A program made the position numbers and the translations under genes. Of a stretch of DNA of 64,000 nt, positions 7,989 through 17,166 are shown piece by piece. Every line of letters starts with the position of its first letter. Position 1 is the stretch's first letter. The notes beneath the pieces are model-generated. The model worked only from the letters and a program-made list of their open reading frames with translations. It was not told the origin of the DNA and made no database searches. The stretch lies in assembly GCA_963795795.1 (NCBI GenBank), contig CAWCJS010000003.1, positions 248,001 to 312,000 on the forward strand, written 5' to 3'. The stretch is from Palsa-504 sp963795795 (GTDB taxonomy: Bacteria > Actinomycetota > Actinomycetes > Streptosporangiales > Streptosporangiaceae).

Positions 7989-8669
7989 TCAGGGGTTCGG
8001 CCCGCTGACCACCTCGAGCAGGTGCGCCACGCGGTCCCTGAGCCCGCGGACGCCGGGCCGGTATCGCTGGTACGCGGGCGCGGGCGGCTGCCCAGGGCGG
8101 GCGTCCCGGCTGGCCACGCCGAACTCCCCGCCCGCCGCGGCCATTCCGCCGCCGAGTTCGCCGCAGGCCGCGCTGACCAGGTGCTGGGCGACCCCGAACG
8201 ACAGCACGGGCGCCCCGGCCCCCGGCCGGATCGCCATCGTCTCGTGGGCGAGCGAGTCAAGCTCGCGGTCGCCCTGGTCCAGCGCGAAGATCGTAGCCCC
8301 GGACCGCCGCGCGTCGCTGACCCGCTCGAGCAGCGGCACCGGGGCGGTCGTCGGGGTGACGACGAACAGCGTCTCGCCGCGCTGCGCGGCCTCCAGCCGC
8401 TCCAGGCCCACCCGCAGGTGCGCCGGGCCGTGCGCCGGGACGCGCCAGCGCACGAGCGTCGGCGTCAGTTCCGGGATCGCGGCCAGCCGGCTTTCCTCGT
8501 CCAGGTGGGCCGCGAGGTGCCAGGGCTCGTCGTCGGGCGTGCCGACCAGGAGGAGACCCCCGGGGGTCCGCGTCGCCTTCCGCAGCCCGCGAGCGAACGC
8601 CCGGGTCCGCTCGATCCATCCGGTCGAGGCCAGAAGCTCACGTAGCGTAGCCACCTGGTTCGCGTCCAC
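7989..8669 (-). CDS. Conserved hypothetical protein
   Basis: About 226 residues beginning VDANQVATLRELLAS (GTG at 8669; a second GTG at 8654 is in frame). Recognisable stretches are ARGLRKATRTPGGLLLVGTP, a strand-helix pattern with ATIFALDQGDRELDSLAHE and a C-terminal RDRVAHLLEVV. It has no signal peptide or membrane segment. I do not recognise a characterised family. The gene diverges from npdG with 123 bases between starts. Confidence 0.7.
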   Translation of the reverse strand: MDANQVATLRELLASTGWIERTRAFARGLRKATRTPGGLLLVGTPDDEPWHLAAHLDEESRLAAIPELTPTLVRWRVPAHGPAHLRVGLERLEAAQRGETLFVVTPTTAPVPLLERVSDARRSGATIFALDQGDRELDSLAHETMAIRPGAGAPVLSFGVAQHLVSAACGELGGGMAAAGGEFGVASRDARPGQPPAPAYQRYRPGVRGLRDRVAHLLEVVSGPNP

Positions 8670-8792
8670 GTATCTAATGGTGCCCGCAAAAGTCCGTTTG
8701 CGCAGCCATAAACGTACAGAGGGTTGCCATCGGAACGAACGCGCAGGTACCGCCCGGCGGGCCCGGCGTGTCGTCTGGCAGGATGTGAGTCC

Positions 8793-9461
8793 ATGACTGA
8801 GCACGAAACCCCGAACGTCGACCGCCTGGTCATCGCCATCCTCGGCGGCACCGGGGAACAGGGCCGCGGCCTGGCCCGCAGGTTCGCGATGGCCGGGAAC
8901 CCGGTGATCGTCGGATCCCGCAGCCGCGAGCGGGCGGACGCCGTGGCCAGGGAGGTCGGGCACGGCGTGCGCGGGCTGCCCAACGCCGAGGCCGCGCGGG
9001 AGGCGGACGTCGTGATCGCCGCGGTGCCGTGGGAGGGCCACGGCGAGCTGCTCGCCGGGCTGGCCGGCGACCTGGCGGGCAAGATCGTGGTGGACTGCGT
9101 GAACCCGCTCGGCTTCGACAGCCGCGGCGCGTACCGGCTGCCCGTCGCCGAGGGCAGCGCGGCCGAGCAGGCCGCGGGCCTGCTCCCGGACAGCCGGGTG
9201 GTGGCGGCGTTCCACCACGTGTCCGCGGTCCTGCTGCTCGACCCCGAGGTCGAGACCATCGACCTCGACGTGCTCGTGCTCGGCGACGACCGGCAGGCCA
9301 CCGACCTGGTCCAGGCCCTGGCGGCCCGGATCCCCGGCATGCGCGGCGTCTACGCCGGCCGCCTGCGCAACTGCGGCCAGATCGAGGGGCTGACGGCCAA
9401 CCTGGTCTCCATCAACCGCCGATACAAGGCGCACGCCGGCATCCGCATCACCGATATCTGA
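8793..9461 (+). CDS. npdG: NADPH-dependent F420 reductase
   Basis: Transfers hydride between NADPH and coenzyme F420 (F420:NADP+ oxidoreductase). 222 residues. The N-terminal Rossmann motif AILGGTGEQGRGLARRF (about 14-30) and the NADP-phosphate-binding GSRSRERA match the family, followed by VVIAAVPWEGH, VVDCVNPLGF, AFHHVSA and LRNCGQIEGLTANLVSIN. I took the ATG at 8793 over an upstream in-frame ATG because the leader would be Arg-rich and atypical. It presumably supplies reduced F420 to luciferase-like enzymes such as the neighbouring gene. Confidence 0.93.
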   Translation: MTEHETPNVDRLVIAILGGTGEQGRGLARRFAMAGNPVIVGSRSRERADAVAREVGHGVRGLPNAEAAREADVVIAAVPWEGHGELLAGLAGDLAGKIVVDCVNPLGFDSRGAYRLPVAEGSAAEQAAGLLPDSRVVAAFHHVSAVLLLDPEVETIDLDVLVLGDDRQATDLVQALAARIPGMRGVYAGRLRNCGQIEGLTANLVSINRRYKAHAGIRITDI

Positions 9462-9572
9462 AACCCCATTTTCCCCGAACGAGCATTGGTGCCCGCCCCG
9501 ATTCCCCCCGGCCCCGCGCGCAGTACGCTCGTCCCCGGACGGATAAGCACCTGAACCTGCGGAGGTATTCGC

Positions 9573-10435
9573 GTGGACATCGGAATCGGCCTGCCCAACA
9601 CGGTCGCGGGCACCGAAGGCCAGACGCTCGTCGAATGGGCCAAGCAGTCCGAGGAGGCCGGGTTCAGCACCCTGGGCACGATCGGCCGGCTGGTGTACCC
9701 GAACTACGAGGAACTGATCGCCCTGTCCGCCGCCGCCGCGGTTACCAGCCGGATCCGGCTGACCACCGGCGTGCTGCTGGCGCCGCTGTACGCGAACCAC
9801 GAGCTGTTCGCCAAGCAGGCGGCCTCGCTCGACCGGCTGTCGGGCGGGCGCCTGGTCCTGGGCCTGGGCCTAGGCGGCCGCGACGATGACTTCACCGCCA
9901 GCGGGCTGCCGACCCACGGCCGGGGACGGGTCCTGGAGGACCAGCTGGACGTCATGAGGCGGGTCTGGTCCGGCGAGCACTTCGGGTTCGCGGGCGGTAT
10001 CGGGCCCGAGCGGCCCGACCCGGCGGCCCCGAGATCATCCTCGGCGGGTCGACCCCGGCCAGCTTCGAGCGGGTCGCCCGCCTGGCCGACGGCTGGATCA
10101 TGGGCGGCGGCACGCCGGAGATGTTCGCCCAGGCCTCGGCCGGGGTGGACCAGGCCTGGCAGGCCGCGGGCCGTACGGGCCGGCCGCGCAAGCTCACGCT
10201 CGCCTACTTCGCGCTCGGACCCGACGCCCGCGACCAGGCGGATGGCTACCTGCACGACTATTACGGCTGGCTGGGCGACATCGCCGGCATGATCGCCGCC
10301 GGCGCCGCGGTCAGCGCCGAGATGGTCAGCGGCTACGCCGCCGCGTTCGACGCCGCGGGCTGCGACGAGATCATCTTCGTTCCCACCGCATCCAGCCTCG
10401 ACCAGATCGGCCTGCTCGCCGAGGCGGTCGCCTAG
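9573..10435 (+). pseudogene. LLM-class (F420/flavin) oxidoreductase, one-base frameshift
   Basis: Luciferase-like monooxygenase-fold oxidoreductase of about 287 residues, reading MDIGIGLPNT at the N-terminus and ASLDRLSGGRLVLGLGLGGR in the middle. The frame breaks near 10002-10008. Adding one C in GGGCCCGAG restores GPRAARPGGPEIILGGS and then runs unbroken through ERVARLADGWIMGGGTPEMF to the stop at 10435. Start GTG 9573 has GGAGG eight bases upstream. Its position after npdG suggests an F420-dependent enzyme. The break is either a one-base sequencing deletion or a recent null mutation, since the rest is undecayed. Confidence 0.8.
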
Positions 10436-10567
10436 CACTGGCGGGCCCGCGCCGCCGCCCCACATCCCCCACTCGCCCCTCATGCCACATCGTCAGTCGA
10501 TGAGAGTGGCACCGTACCGAGTCTTCTAGGTACGGTGCAGCACCCATCGGCTCCACGAACCCTTGCC

Positions 10568-10633
10568 ATGACAAGTCGGCTTGACAACAGGCCAGGTGTC
10601 AAGCTAGCTTGTCTATGACAAGTCGGCTTGACA
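10568..10633 (+). promoter_or_regulatory. Promoter with paired 19-bp direct repeats (probable XRE operator)
   Basis: ATGACAAGTCGGCTTGACA occurs twice exactly, at 10568-10586 and 10615-10633, 47 bases apart. Between them TGTCAAGCTAGCTTGTC (10597-10613) has a 12-bp palindromic core built from the same CAAGC half-site. TTGACA at 10581-10586 and TAGCTT at 10605-10610 (18-base spacing) could be the -35 and -10. The neighbouring XRE protein is the obvious candidate ligand. Confidence 0.6.
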
Positions 10634-10647
10634 GAAGGGGCCATGTC

Positions 10648-10848
10648 ATGAGGCCTTGGATCCGGTGGGTTTACGTCATCGCGGGGGTCGCGACGGCGCT
10701 TGTCGCGGTGAGCTCGATCGTGCAGGCGGTCAGGCAGGGCAGCTGGACGCCCGTCGTCTCGGTGGGCTGGCTGCCGGCCGTGGTCGTCGCGGCCTGGCCC
10801 GGCACCTACCGTCGCTGCCGGCCCGGGCGACGCCGCCCGGCCGCATAA
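10648..10848 (+). CDS. Small two-helix membrane protein
   Basis: 66 residues starting MRPWIRWVYVIAGVATALVA, with a second hydrophobic segment around VGWLPAVVVAAWPG and a very basic Arg-rich tail, so probably two transmembrane helices. GAAGGGG lies seven bases upstream of this ATG. The longer frame from 10609 would read across the operator. It is the first gene of a three-gene unit with the XRE regulator and a second membrane protein. No function recognised. Confidence 0.65.
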   Translation: MRPWIRWVYVIAGVATALVAVSSIVQAVRQGSWTPVVSVGWLPAVVVAAWPGTYRRCRPGRRRPAA

Positions 10849-10863
10849 GCCCGTCCCGAGGCG

Positions 10864-11061
10864 ATGAAGAACCTCGTGCGCACTCTGCGGACCGAGCGGA
10901 ACCTGGCGCAGGGCCAGCTGGCGGACGCGATGGGGGTATCGCGGCAGACGATCAACTCGATCGAGAACGAGCGCTATACCCCCTCGCTGCCGCTGGCGAT
11001 GGCGCTGGCCCGCTACTTCGGCGTCACGGTCGAGGAGATGTTCGATGACCAAGGGTGCTAG
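10864..11061 (+). CDS. XRE-family transcriptional regulator (single HTH)
   Basis: A 65-residue protein that is almost entirely a Cro/C1-type helix-turn-helix: LRTERNLAQGQLADAMGV, SRQTINSIENERYTPSL and ALARYFGVTVEEMFD. It resembles the short YozG/YgzD type that accompanies small membrane-protein operons. It starts 15 bases after the preceding stop and its 3' end overlaps the next gene by 17 bases. Likely autoregulation through the CAAGC repeats upstream of the operon. Confidence 0.9.
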   Translation: MKNLVRTLRTERNLAQGQLADAMGVSRQTINSIENERYTPSLPLAMALARYFGVTVEEMFDDQGC

Positions 11062-11446
11062 CCAGCCGGTGACCCGCTCCAGGTGGTTCATGACGGTGTT
11101 CTGCTTCGGGCTCGGGCTGGTTCTGCTCGCGGTGAACTGGGTGGGCGGTCAGCTGGTCGGGGGCCTGGTGTCCCTCGCGATCCTGACGGCCTTCGGCCTG
11201 CTCATCTCGCTGCTGGCGGGGCACAGCGAGACCGTCCGCGGCCTGACCACCCGCCGCGACGAGCGTTTCGCCCAGATCGACCTGCGCGCGACCGCGGTGG
11301 CGGGGCTGACGGTGCTGGGCACCCTGATGGTGGCCTGGATGGTCGCGGTCGCCCAGGGGCGCAACGGGCACCCGTACGACTGGCTCGTGGCCATCAGCGG
11401 TTTCTCGTACCTGCTCGCCCTCGCGTTCTTCCGCTGGCGCGGCTGA
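11045..11446 (+). CDS. Four-helix membrane protein of unknown function
   Basis: 133 residues with four hydrophobic segments: FMTVFCFGLGLVLLAVNWVG, LVSLAILTAFGLLISLLAG, VAGLTVLGTLMVAWMVAVA and WLVAISGFSYLLALAFF. A cytoplasmic loop RGLTTRRDERFAQIDLRA lies between helices two and three. This charged loop between two hairpins resembles the DUF2178-like proteins that often sit beside small XRE regulators. It overlaps the xre gene by 17 bases, implying translational coupling. Confidence 0.75.
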   Translation: MTKGASQPVTRSRWFMTVFCFGLGLVLLAVNWVGGQLVGGLVSLAILTAFGLLISLLAGHSETVRGLTTRRDERFAQIDLRATAVAGLTVLGTLMVAWMVAVAQGRNGHPYDWLVAISGFSYLLALAFFRWRG

Positions 11447-11841
11447 CCCGCACCGGGCGATTCCGGCGAAACCGCCACCAAAGACGGCTCGATTACACAG
11501 GGTAACCACTGTCGCCGTATTAAGGGAATTACCAGAGCGATCTGTGGATATGGTGTTAATAAAGTAGTGGGTAACCACCATCATATGCGGATAACGCCGG
11601 TATTTCCTGTGGATAAAGTGTGGAGAGAAAATCGGCCCGATTACTTTGCGCAAAACCCTTGCGCCGCGGGCCGCAGAGGCATTAGAAATAGCTCACTGCC
11701 GGAAACGGGCACCACCCAGGGGAAACCCGGGGAACGTGCGGGGAATCGGGAAACCGGTACCTCACGCGGGTGTCTGGCCCCGGTGGACGGCGCGCAACGC
11801 CGGAATAGCCAGGTAACTGGCCGGCCGGTGCGGCGAGGCCG
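11447..11841. other. Relatively AT-rich intergenic region with DnaA-box-like sites
   Basis: About 395 bases without a convincing gene, clearly richer in A+T than its surroundings between 11500 and 11700. It contains TGTGGATAA at 11608-11616 (reverse complement of the consensus DnaA box TTATCCACA), TGTGGATAT at 11543-11551, and GGGTAACCAC twice (about 11499 and 11569). I see no dnaA or dnaN, so it is not oriC. The boxes could titrate DnaA or occur by chance. Confidence 0.4.
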
Positions 11842-11882
11842 GGCGAGGCTCCCTCCATCTCATACATGGAGGGGGCCTCGCC
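11842..11882 (+). terminator. Strong 17-bp hairpin between convergent genes
   Basis: GGCGAGGCTCCCTCCAT (11842-11858) pairs with 11866-11882 around a seven-base loop, with one G-T wobble. On the plus strand it is followed by TCATTTAT. It lies 30 bases beyond the panB stop and can also serve minus-strand transcription, so it probably terminates in both directions. Confidence 0.8.
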
Positions 11883-11911
11883 TCATTTATGCCCGCAGGA
11901 AATGCGTGCCT

Positions 11912-12787
11912 TCAGCGGTAGGAATGCTCCGCGTCGGGGAATACGCCGCCGGTGACGTCATCGGCGAAGGCGGTCGCGGCCTCACGCAGGACGGTCGCCA
12001 CGTCGGCGTACCGCTTGACGAACTTGGCCGTCCGCGGCGACAGGCCCGCCATGTCCTGCCAGACCAGGACCTGCGCGTCGCACGCGGGCCCGGCGCCGAT
12101 GCCGATCGTCGGGATGCTCAGGGCCTGCGTGACCTGCGCGGCCAGCGGGGCGGGCACGCACTCGAGCACGACCGAGAACGCGCCGGCCGCTTCCAGGACC
12201 TTGGCGTCGTGCAGCAGGCGCTCGCCGTCCTCGCCGCGGCCCTGGACGCGGTACCCGCCGAAGGCGTTCACCGACTGCGGGGTCAGGCCGAGGTGCGCCA
12301 TCACCGGGATGCCCGCCGCGACCAGCTCCTCCACCTGGTGCGCGACCCGCAGGCCGCCCTCGAGCTTGACCGCGTGGGCCCCGGCCTCCTTGAGGAACCG
12401 CGTCGCCGCGGCCAGCGCCGCGCCGGGGGAGGCCTGGTAGGAGCCGAACGGCAGGTCGGCCACGATCAGGGCCCGGCTGGTCCCGCGGACGACGGCCGCG
12501 GTGAGCGGGATCAGCTCGTCGACGGTGACCGGGATGGTGCTGTCGTGGCCGTAGACCACCATCGCCGCCGAGTCGCCGACCAGCAGGACGGGAATCCCGG
12601 CCTGGTCGAAGATCGCGGCGGTGAGCGCGTCATACGCGGTGAGCATCGGCCACTTCTCGCCGCGCGCCTTGGCGGCGGCGATGTCGCGGACGGTCACGCG
12701 GCGGCCGGTGCCTGACCCTCCGTACAGCGGTTCGGCCTGGGTGGTGGTCCGCTGCCCTGTCGCGGCCACGTCAGCATGGTCTGGCAT
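11912..12787 (-). CDS. panB: 3-methyl-2-oxobutanoate hydroxymethyltransferase
   Basis: First committed step of pantothenate synthesis: adds a hydroxymethyl group from methylene-tetrahydrofolate to alpha-ketoisovalerate. 291 residues from ATG 12787, preceded by GGAGGTAAG. Family signatures include KWPMLTAYDALTAAIFDQAG, VLLVGDSAAMVVYGHDST, AHAVKLEGG, VMAHLGLTPQSVNAFGGYRV and LSIPTIGIGAGPACDAQVLV. The roughly 30-residue leader is longer than in E. coli. It is monocistronic as far as seen, with a strong hairpin downstream and a divergent serine hydrolase upstream. Confidence 0.96.
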   Translation of the reverse strand: MPDHADVAATGQRTTTQAEPLYGGSGTGRRVTVRDIAAAKARGEKWPMLTAYDALTAAIFDQAGIPVLLVGDSAAMVVYGHDSTIPVTVDELIPLTAAVVRGTSRALIVADLPFGSYQASPGAALAAATRFLKEAGAHAVKLEGGLRVAHQVEELVAAGIPVMAHLGLTPQSVNAFGGYRVQGRGEDGERLLHDAKVLEAAGAFSVVLECVPAPLAAQVTQALSIPTIGIGAGPACDAQVLVWQDMAGLSPRTAKFVKRYADVATVLREAATAFADDVTGGVFPDAEHSYR

Positions 12788-12889
12788 GTGTCTTACCTCC
12801 ACGTCTCGTGTCGCCCTCGCGGCGTACCCGGACGCATTCATGATGGCACGCAGTGAAGGGTGGGCGGAATGCCCTTCTGGTCTGGAAGG

Positions 12890-14657
12890 ATGAGCCCAGT
12901 GACCGACTTCGGGGACGTAGACGCCCTGGCCGCGGGCTGGCAGGAGCGCGCCGGGCAGCCTGGGATGGCTTACGGGATCGTGCTGGGCGGCGAGCTCGTG
13001 CACGCGGCCGGGCTCGGTGAGCGGTACGCCGGGGGACCGGTGCCGGACGACGGCACGGTGTTCAGGATCGCCTCCATGAGCAAGAGCTTCACCGCGTCCG
13101 CGGTGCTCGCGCTGCGCGACGACGGCAAGCTGCGGCTGGACGACGCGGCGGAGGCGTACGTTCCCGAGCTGCGCCGCTGGCCGTCGGCGGCCGCGGACGC
13201 ACCGCGCGTGTCCATCCGGCACCTGCTGACGATGACCGCGGGCTTCCCGACCGACGACCCGTGGGGGGACCGGCAGCAGGGCCTCCCGCTCGATGACTTC
13301 ACCGCCTTCCTGGCCGGAGGGGTGGGCATCAACTGGGCGCCGGGTACCCGGTTCGAGTACTCCAACATGGGCTACGCGATCCTGGGCCTGGTCATCACCG
13401 CCGTCACCGGGACCGCCTACCCGGACTTCATCCGCGACCGCCTGCTGCGCCCGCTGGGCATGTCCCGCACCGGGTTCGAGGCGGCCGAGTTCGCCGCACC
13501 GGACCTCGCCCGCGGGTACCGGCGCGCGCCCGAGGGGTGGTCCGAGGTTCCCCTCGACCCGTGCGGCGCGTTCGCCCCGATGGGCGGGGTCTTCAGCTGC
13601 GTGCGTGACCTCACCCGCTGGGTGGCCGGGTTCGCCGCCGCGTTCCCGGCCTGGGACCCCGACGCCGGCGGCGCGCACCCCGTCCGCCGCGCGACCCGGC
13701 GGGAGATGCAGCTACCGCAGGTCCTGACCGGGTGGGACTCCGACCAGGGTTTCCCCGGATCGGTGGCGCCCGCGCTGTCCACCTACGGCTACGGGCTGTT
13801 CGTGGAGGAGCACCCGACCTTCGGCCGGATCGTCAGCCACAGCGGCGGGTACCCGGGCTTCGGGAGCAACATGCGCTGGCACCCGGCCTCGGGGACCGGC
13901 GTGATCGCGCTCGGCAACAGCACCTACTCCGCGATGCAGCCGCTGGCGGCCCGGCTCCTGGACATCGTCCTGCGGCAAGCCGAACCGCCCGCTCACGGGT
14001 ACCTCGTGGCGCTCGCCCCGGTCGGCGAGGCGCGCGACGCCGGTCCCTGGCCTGCGACCCTCGCGGCTCAGCGAGAATATCGGCGAACTCCTTCAGGCCT
14101 GGGACGATGATCAGGCGGCGCGCCTGTTCACGCCCAACGTGGCGCAGGATGCGCCCTTCGCCGAACGCCGGCACGCCCTGGCCCTGATCCGCGAGCGCAT
14201 CGGCGACTTCCGCGACGACCCCGACCGTCGCCCGGAGTTCGACACGCCCGCGCACTGCCGCTGGTGGCTCGCGGGCGAGCGCGGCGTGGTCCAGGCGCAG
14301 ATCCAGCTCAACCCGGAATTGCCGCCCCGCGTGCAGTCCGTCACGCTCGCCGTGCCGCCCGCCCCCGGCTCGCCGCTGGCCCGCACCCTCAACGACGTCC
14401 TCGCGTGGCTGAACGGCACCGACCACGACTGGCCGGCGTCCATCGCGGCCGACACCACCGTGGACACTGACCTGCTGGGCCGCCGCCTCCGCATGGCCGC
14501 CGCCTGGGCCGGCCGGTGCCGCCTCGCCGCGTACCAGGCCGGCGACGGCATCGCCGCCGTCAGCGCGGAGTTGGCCGGCGAGCACGCCCGGCTCGTCCTT
14601 AGCGTGCTCGTGGACCCGGCCTCCGGCCTGCTCCGCCAGGCCGACGTAAGCCTGTAA
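12890..14657 (+). pseudogene. Class C beta-lactamase-type serine hydrolase, frameshifted
   Basis: Penicillin-binding-protein-like serine hydrolase/esterase. Catalytic motifs are RIASMSKSF (SxxK), EYSNMGYAILG (YxN) and IVSHSGGYPGFGS (HxG), all in the first frame, which stops at 14110. The second frame from about 14073 continues with ENIGELLQAWDDDQAARLF and NVAQDAPFAERR to the stop at 14657. This looks like the C-terminal extension domain of longer actinobacterial homologues. One extra C near 14070 accounts for the break. ATG 12890 with GGAAGG just upstream is preferred. No signal peptide, so probably cytosolic. Confidence 0.78.
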
Positions 14658-14739
14658 ACCCCAGGTAAGGCCGGTAGGACCCCCCGTCGGCCTGGCCCGC
14701 TGCCGCTGAACACCCGCAACGGATGGCATCACCATTCCG

Positions 14740-14781
14740 TTGACGTGGACTAGTCTGCTTCGTATAGTCGAGATGGACTAA
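14740..14781 (+). promoter_or_regulatory. padR promoter with GACTA inverted repeats
   Basis: TTGACG (14740-14745) and TATAGT (14763-14768) are spaced by 17 bases, an excellent sigma-70-type promoter. The spacer holds GACTAGTC (14748-14755), and TAGTC-N6-GACTA overlaps the -10 (14765-14780). These dyads are likely PadR operators repressing the padR-MFS operon. Confidence 0.7.
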
Positions 14782-14806
14782 TTGAAGTAGACGATGTGAG
14801 GCAACC

Positions 14807-15481
14807 ATGGCTCAGTCACGTCAGCGGCCGCCGGCCGAGCTGACGCCGCCCGGGATCGCGATCCTGTCGCTGCTCTGGCGCCAGCCGATGCACCCGTACG
14901 AGATGCGCCACCTGATCCGCGTGCAGGAGATCGACCGCGTGATGAAGGTGACGCACGGCACGCTGTACAGCACCGTGGACCGGCTGGCGGCCTCCGGCCT
15001 GCTCCAGCAGGTGGAGACGAGCCGGGAGGGCCGCAGGCCGGAGCGGACCGTCTACGAGATCACGCAGCTGGGCCGCGACCAGCTTCTTGACGCGCTGCGG
15101 AACGGCCTGATGCGGACCGCACCGGACTACCCGGCGCTGGCCACCGCGCTGACGTTCGCCAACCTGCTCGACGCCGATGAGGTCGCCGAACTGCTCGAGC
15201 GGCGCACCGTAGCGGTCGAGGCGCAGCTGTCCGCGATGAACGCTGAGATGGACGCCTCGCTCAAGCAGTCCAGGTTCCAGCGGATGGGCCTGGGCCGGGT
15301 GCACCTGATCGAGACCGAGTACCTGATCGCGCTGCAGCGCGCCGAGCTCGACTGGCTGCGCGCGGTCGTCACGGATATCCGTGAGGGGCGCCTCGCGTGG
15401 GACCCGGCCGGGACCGACCACGTGCACGAGGTGCGCGATCCCGAGGACTTCTCCGGTGAGCGGGAGGCAGGCGATGCGTAA
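14807..15481 (+). CDS. PadR-family transcriptional regulator
   Basis: 224 residues. N-terminal winged helix: IAILSLLWRQPMHPYEM, VTHGTLYSTVDRLAASGLL and GRRPERTVYEIT. The C-terminal long-helix dimerisation domain (Vir_C-like) runs to about residue 200. GTGAGG precedes the ATG. Its stop overlaps the MFS start by eight bases, so regulator and exporter are co-translated. By family precedent it is a drug-responsive repressor of the adjacent pump. Confidence 0.93.
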   Translation: MAQSRQRPPAELTPPGIAILSLLWRQPMHPYEMRHLIRVQEIDRVMKVTHGTLYSTVDRLAASGLLQQVETSREGRRPERTVYEITQLGRDQLLDALRNGLMRTAPDYPALATALTFANLLDADEVAELLERRTVAVEAQLSAMNAEMDASLKQSRFQRMGLGRVHLIETEYLIALQRAELDWLRAVVTDIREGRLAWDPAGTDHVHEVRDPEDFSGEREAGDA

Positions 15482-16988
15482 GTGGCGCGGTAACGAGTGG
15501 GCCATCCTGGTCACCCTCAGCCTCGGGTTCTTCATGACCTTGCTGGACCTGACCATCGTCAATATCGCCATCCCTGCCATGCGCCGCGGGCTGCACGCCT
15601 CGCTGCCCCAGATCGGCTGGGTGATCAACGCCTACATCATCGTGCTCGCCGTGCTGATGATCACCGCGGGGCGTCTGGGCGACCTGCGGGGCAGGCGGAG
15701 CCTGTTCATCGCCGGCGTCGTCGTATTCACGCTCGCCTCGGCGGCGTCCGGAATCTCGCAGACCGCCGTCGAGTTGATCGCGGCGCGCGCCGTGCAGGGC
15801 CTGGGCGCGGCGCTGCTGCTGCCGCAGACGATGGCCATGATCATCGCCACCTTCCCCGCCAGCAGGCGCGGCGCGGCGATGGGCATCTGGGGCGGCGTGG
15901 CCGGGCTGGCCACCATCGCGGGCCCGACCGTCGGCGGTGTGCTCGTGACCTATCTCGGCTGGCGCTGGATCTTCTTCGTCAACCTGCCGGTGGGCGTGGT
16001 GACCGTGGTGCTCGCCGCCCTCATCCTGCCCGAGGTGCGTACGCGCCGTCGGCAGCCGCTCGACCTGCCCGGGGTGCTGCTCGCCAGCGGCGCGCTGGTG
16101 GCCATCACCTACGGCCTGATCGAGGGCCAGACCTACGACTGGGGCCGGGTCAACTCGTTCCTGACCATCCCGCTGATCATCGGGGCCGGGGTCGTGCTGC
16201 TCGGGGTGTTCGGCCTGGTGCAGGCGCGCCGCCAGGACCGGGCGCCGCTGCTGCCCTTCGTCCTGTTCCGGGACCGCAACTACGCGCTGATGAGCGCCGC
16301 GAACGTGATCGTCTCCATCGGCCTGGTCGGGATGGCGCTGCCGCTGACGCTCTACCTGCAGACCCAGCTGGGCTTCAGCCCGCTGAAGGCGGGCCTGACC
16401 ATGGCCCCGTCCTCGCTGGTGTCCGGGTTCGTCGCGCCTTTCGCGGGCCGGCTGGCCGACCGCGGCGGCAAGTACCTGCTGATGTGCGGCCTGGCCCTGT
16501 ACGCCACCGGGCTGGTCATCATCGTCGCCGTGGCGGGACCCGCCTCACGCTGGTATGACCTGCTGCCCGGCTTCCTGGTGGCCGGCCTGGGCGTCGGATG
16601 CACGATGTCGCCGATGCAGACCATCGCGACCAGGAACGTCGATCCCAAGCTGGCCGGAGCGGCCTCCGGCGTGCTGAACACCGTCCGGCAGACCGGCGCG
16701 GCGCTGGGTAGCGCCGTCGTCCTCGCCGTGCTGCAGAACCGGCTGGCGGCCGGGCACGGTTACGTCGGCGCGATGCGGTACGCCATCGCGGTCCCGGTCA
16801 CCGCGCTGCTGATCGGCGCCCTGCTCAGCCTGGCCGTGCAGCCGCCCCGGACCCAGAACGCCCAGAACGCCCTGGCGGACCCGGCCGGTCCGGCTGCGGA
16901 GGAGGCACGGAGCGGGGCAGCCACCACCGCTCGTTCGGGCGAAACGGAACGATCACCGGAGCAGGACCCGCAGCGGGTCGCGGGCTGA
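15474..16988 (+). CDS. MFS drug exporter, DHA2 (14-helix) family
   Basis: 504-residue inner-membrane proton antiporter of the EmrB/QacA type. It starts MRKWRGNEWAILVTLSLGFF with the D1-type motif LDLTIVNIAIPAM in helix 1, motif A as GRLGDLRGRRSLF and motif C-like GVAGLATIAGPTVGG. About fourteen hydrophobic segments follow. I chose ATG 15474, which overlaps the padR stop, since the open frame before it is the shadow of padR. The C-terminal 45 residues are hydrophilic. Substrate unknown. Confidence 0.93.
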   Translation: MRKWRGNEWAILVTLSLGFFMTLLDLTIVNIAIPAMRRGLHASLPQIGWVINAYIIVLAVLMITAGRLGDLRGRRSLFIAGVVVFTLASAASGISQTAVELIAARAVQGLGAALLLPQTMAMIIATFPASRRGAAMGIWGGVAGLATIAGPTVGGVLVTYLGWRWIFFVNLPVGVVTVVLAALILPEVRTRRRQPLDLPGVLLASGALVAITYGLIEGQTYDWGRVNSFLTIPLIIGAGVVLLGVFGLVQARRQDRAPLLPFVLFRDRNYALMSAANVIVSIGLVGMALPLTLYLQTQLGFSPLKAGLTMAPSSLVSGFVAPFAGRLADRGGKYLLMCGLALYATGLVIIVAVAGPASRWYDLLPGFLVAGLGVGCTMSPMQTIATRNVDPKLAGAASGVLNTVRQTGAALGSAVVLAVLQNRLAAGHGYVGAMRYAIAVPVTALLIGALLSLAVQPPRTQNAQNALADPAGPAAEEARSGAATTARSGETERSPEQDPQRVAG

Positions 16989-17042
16989 GCCCGGATGTGA
17001 CCTGGATCACTAGGAACCGGAGCCGGATCCCGGAAGAAATTC

Positions 17043-17065
17043 CGATACGAGACCGTTCCGTATCG
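17043..17065. promoter_or_regulatory. TetR-type operator upstream of the second MFS gene
   Basis: CGATACG and its inverse CGTATCG flank a nine-base centre (17043-17049 and 17059-17065), about 100 bases before the MFS start. The form TACGGAACGGTCTCGTA is typical of operators bound by TetR repressors of efflux pumps. The tetR gene lies at the end of the same operon. Confidence 0.65.
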
Positions 17066-17166
17066 ATGAATGCGGTACCCGGAGGGTTCCCGATCACGGC
17101 AACACCCCGACCGGCGAGGGTCTTCCCGGTCCCGCGCACAAGCTTTAAGTGATCCGGAAGGGACAC

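Noticed and set aside
11543..11616. Replication origin suggested by DnaA-like boxes
   Set aside because: Only one perfect box, and no dnaA, dnaN or box cluster. panB and housekeeping genes flank it.
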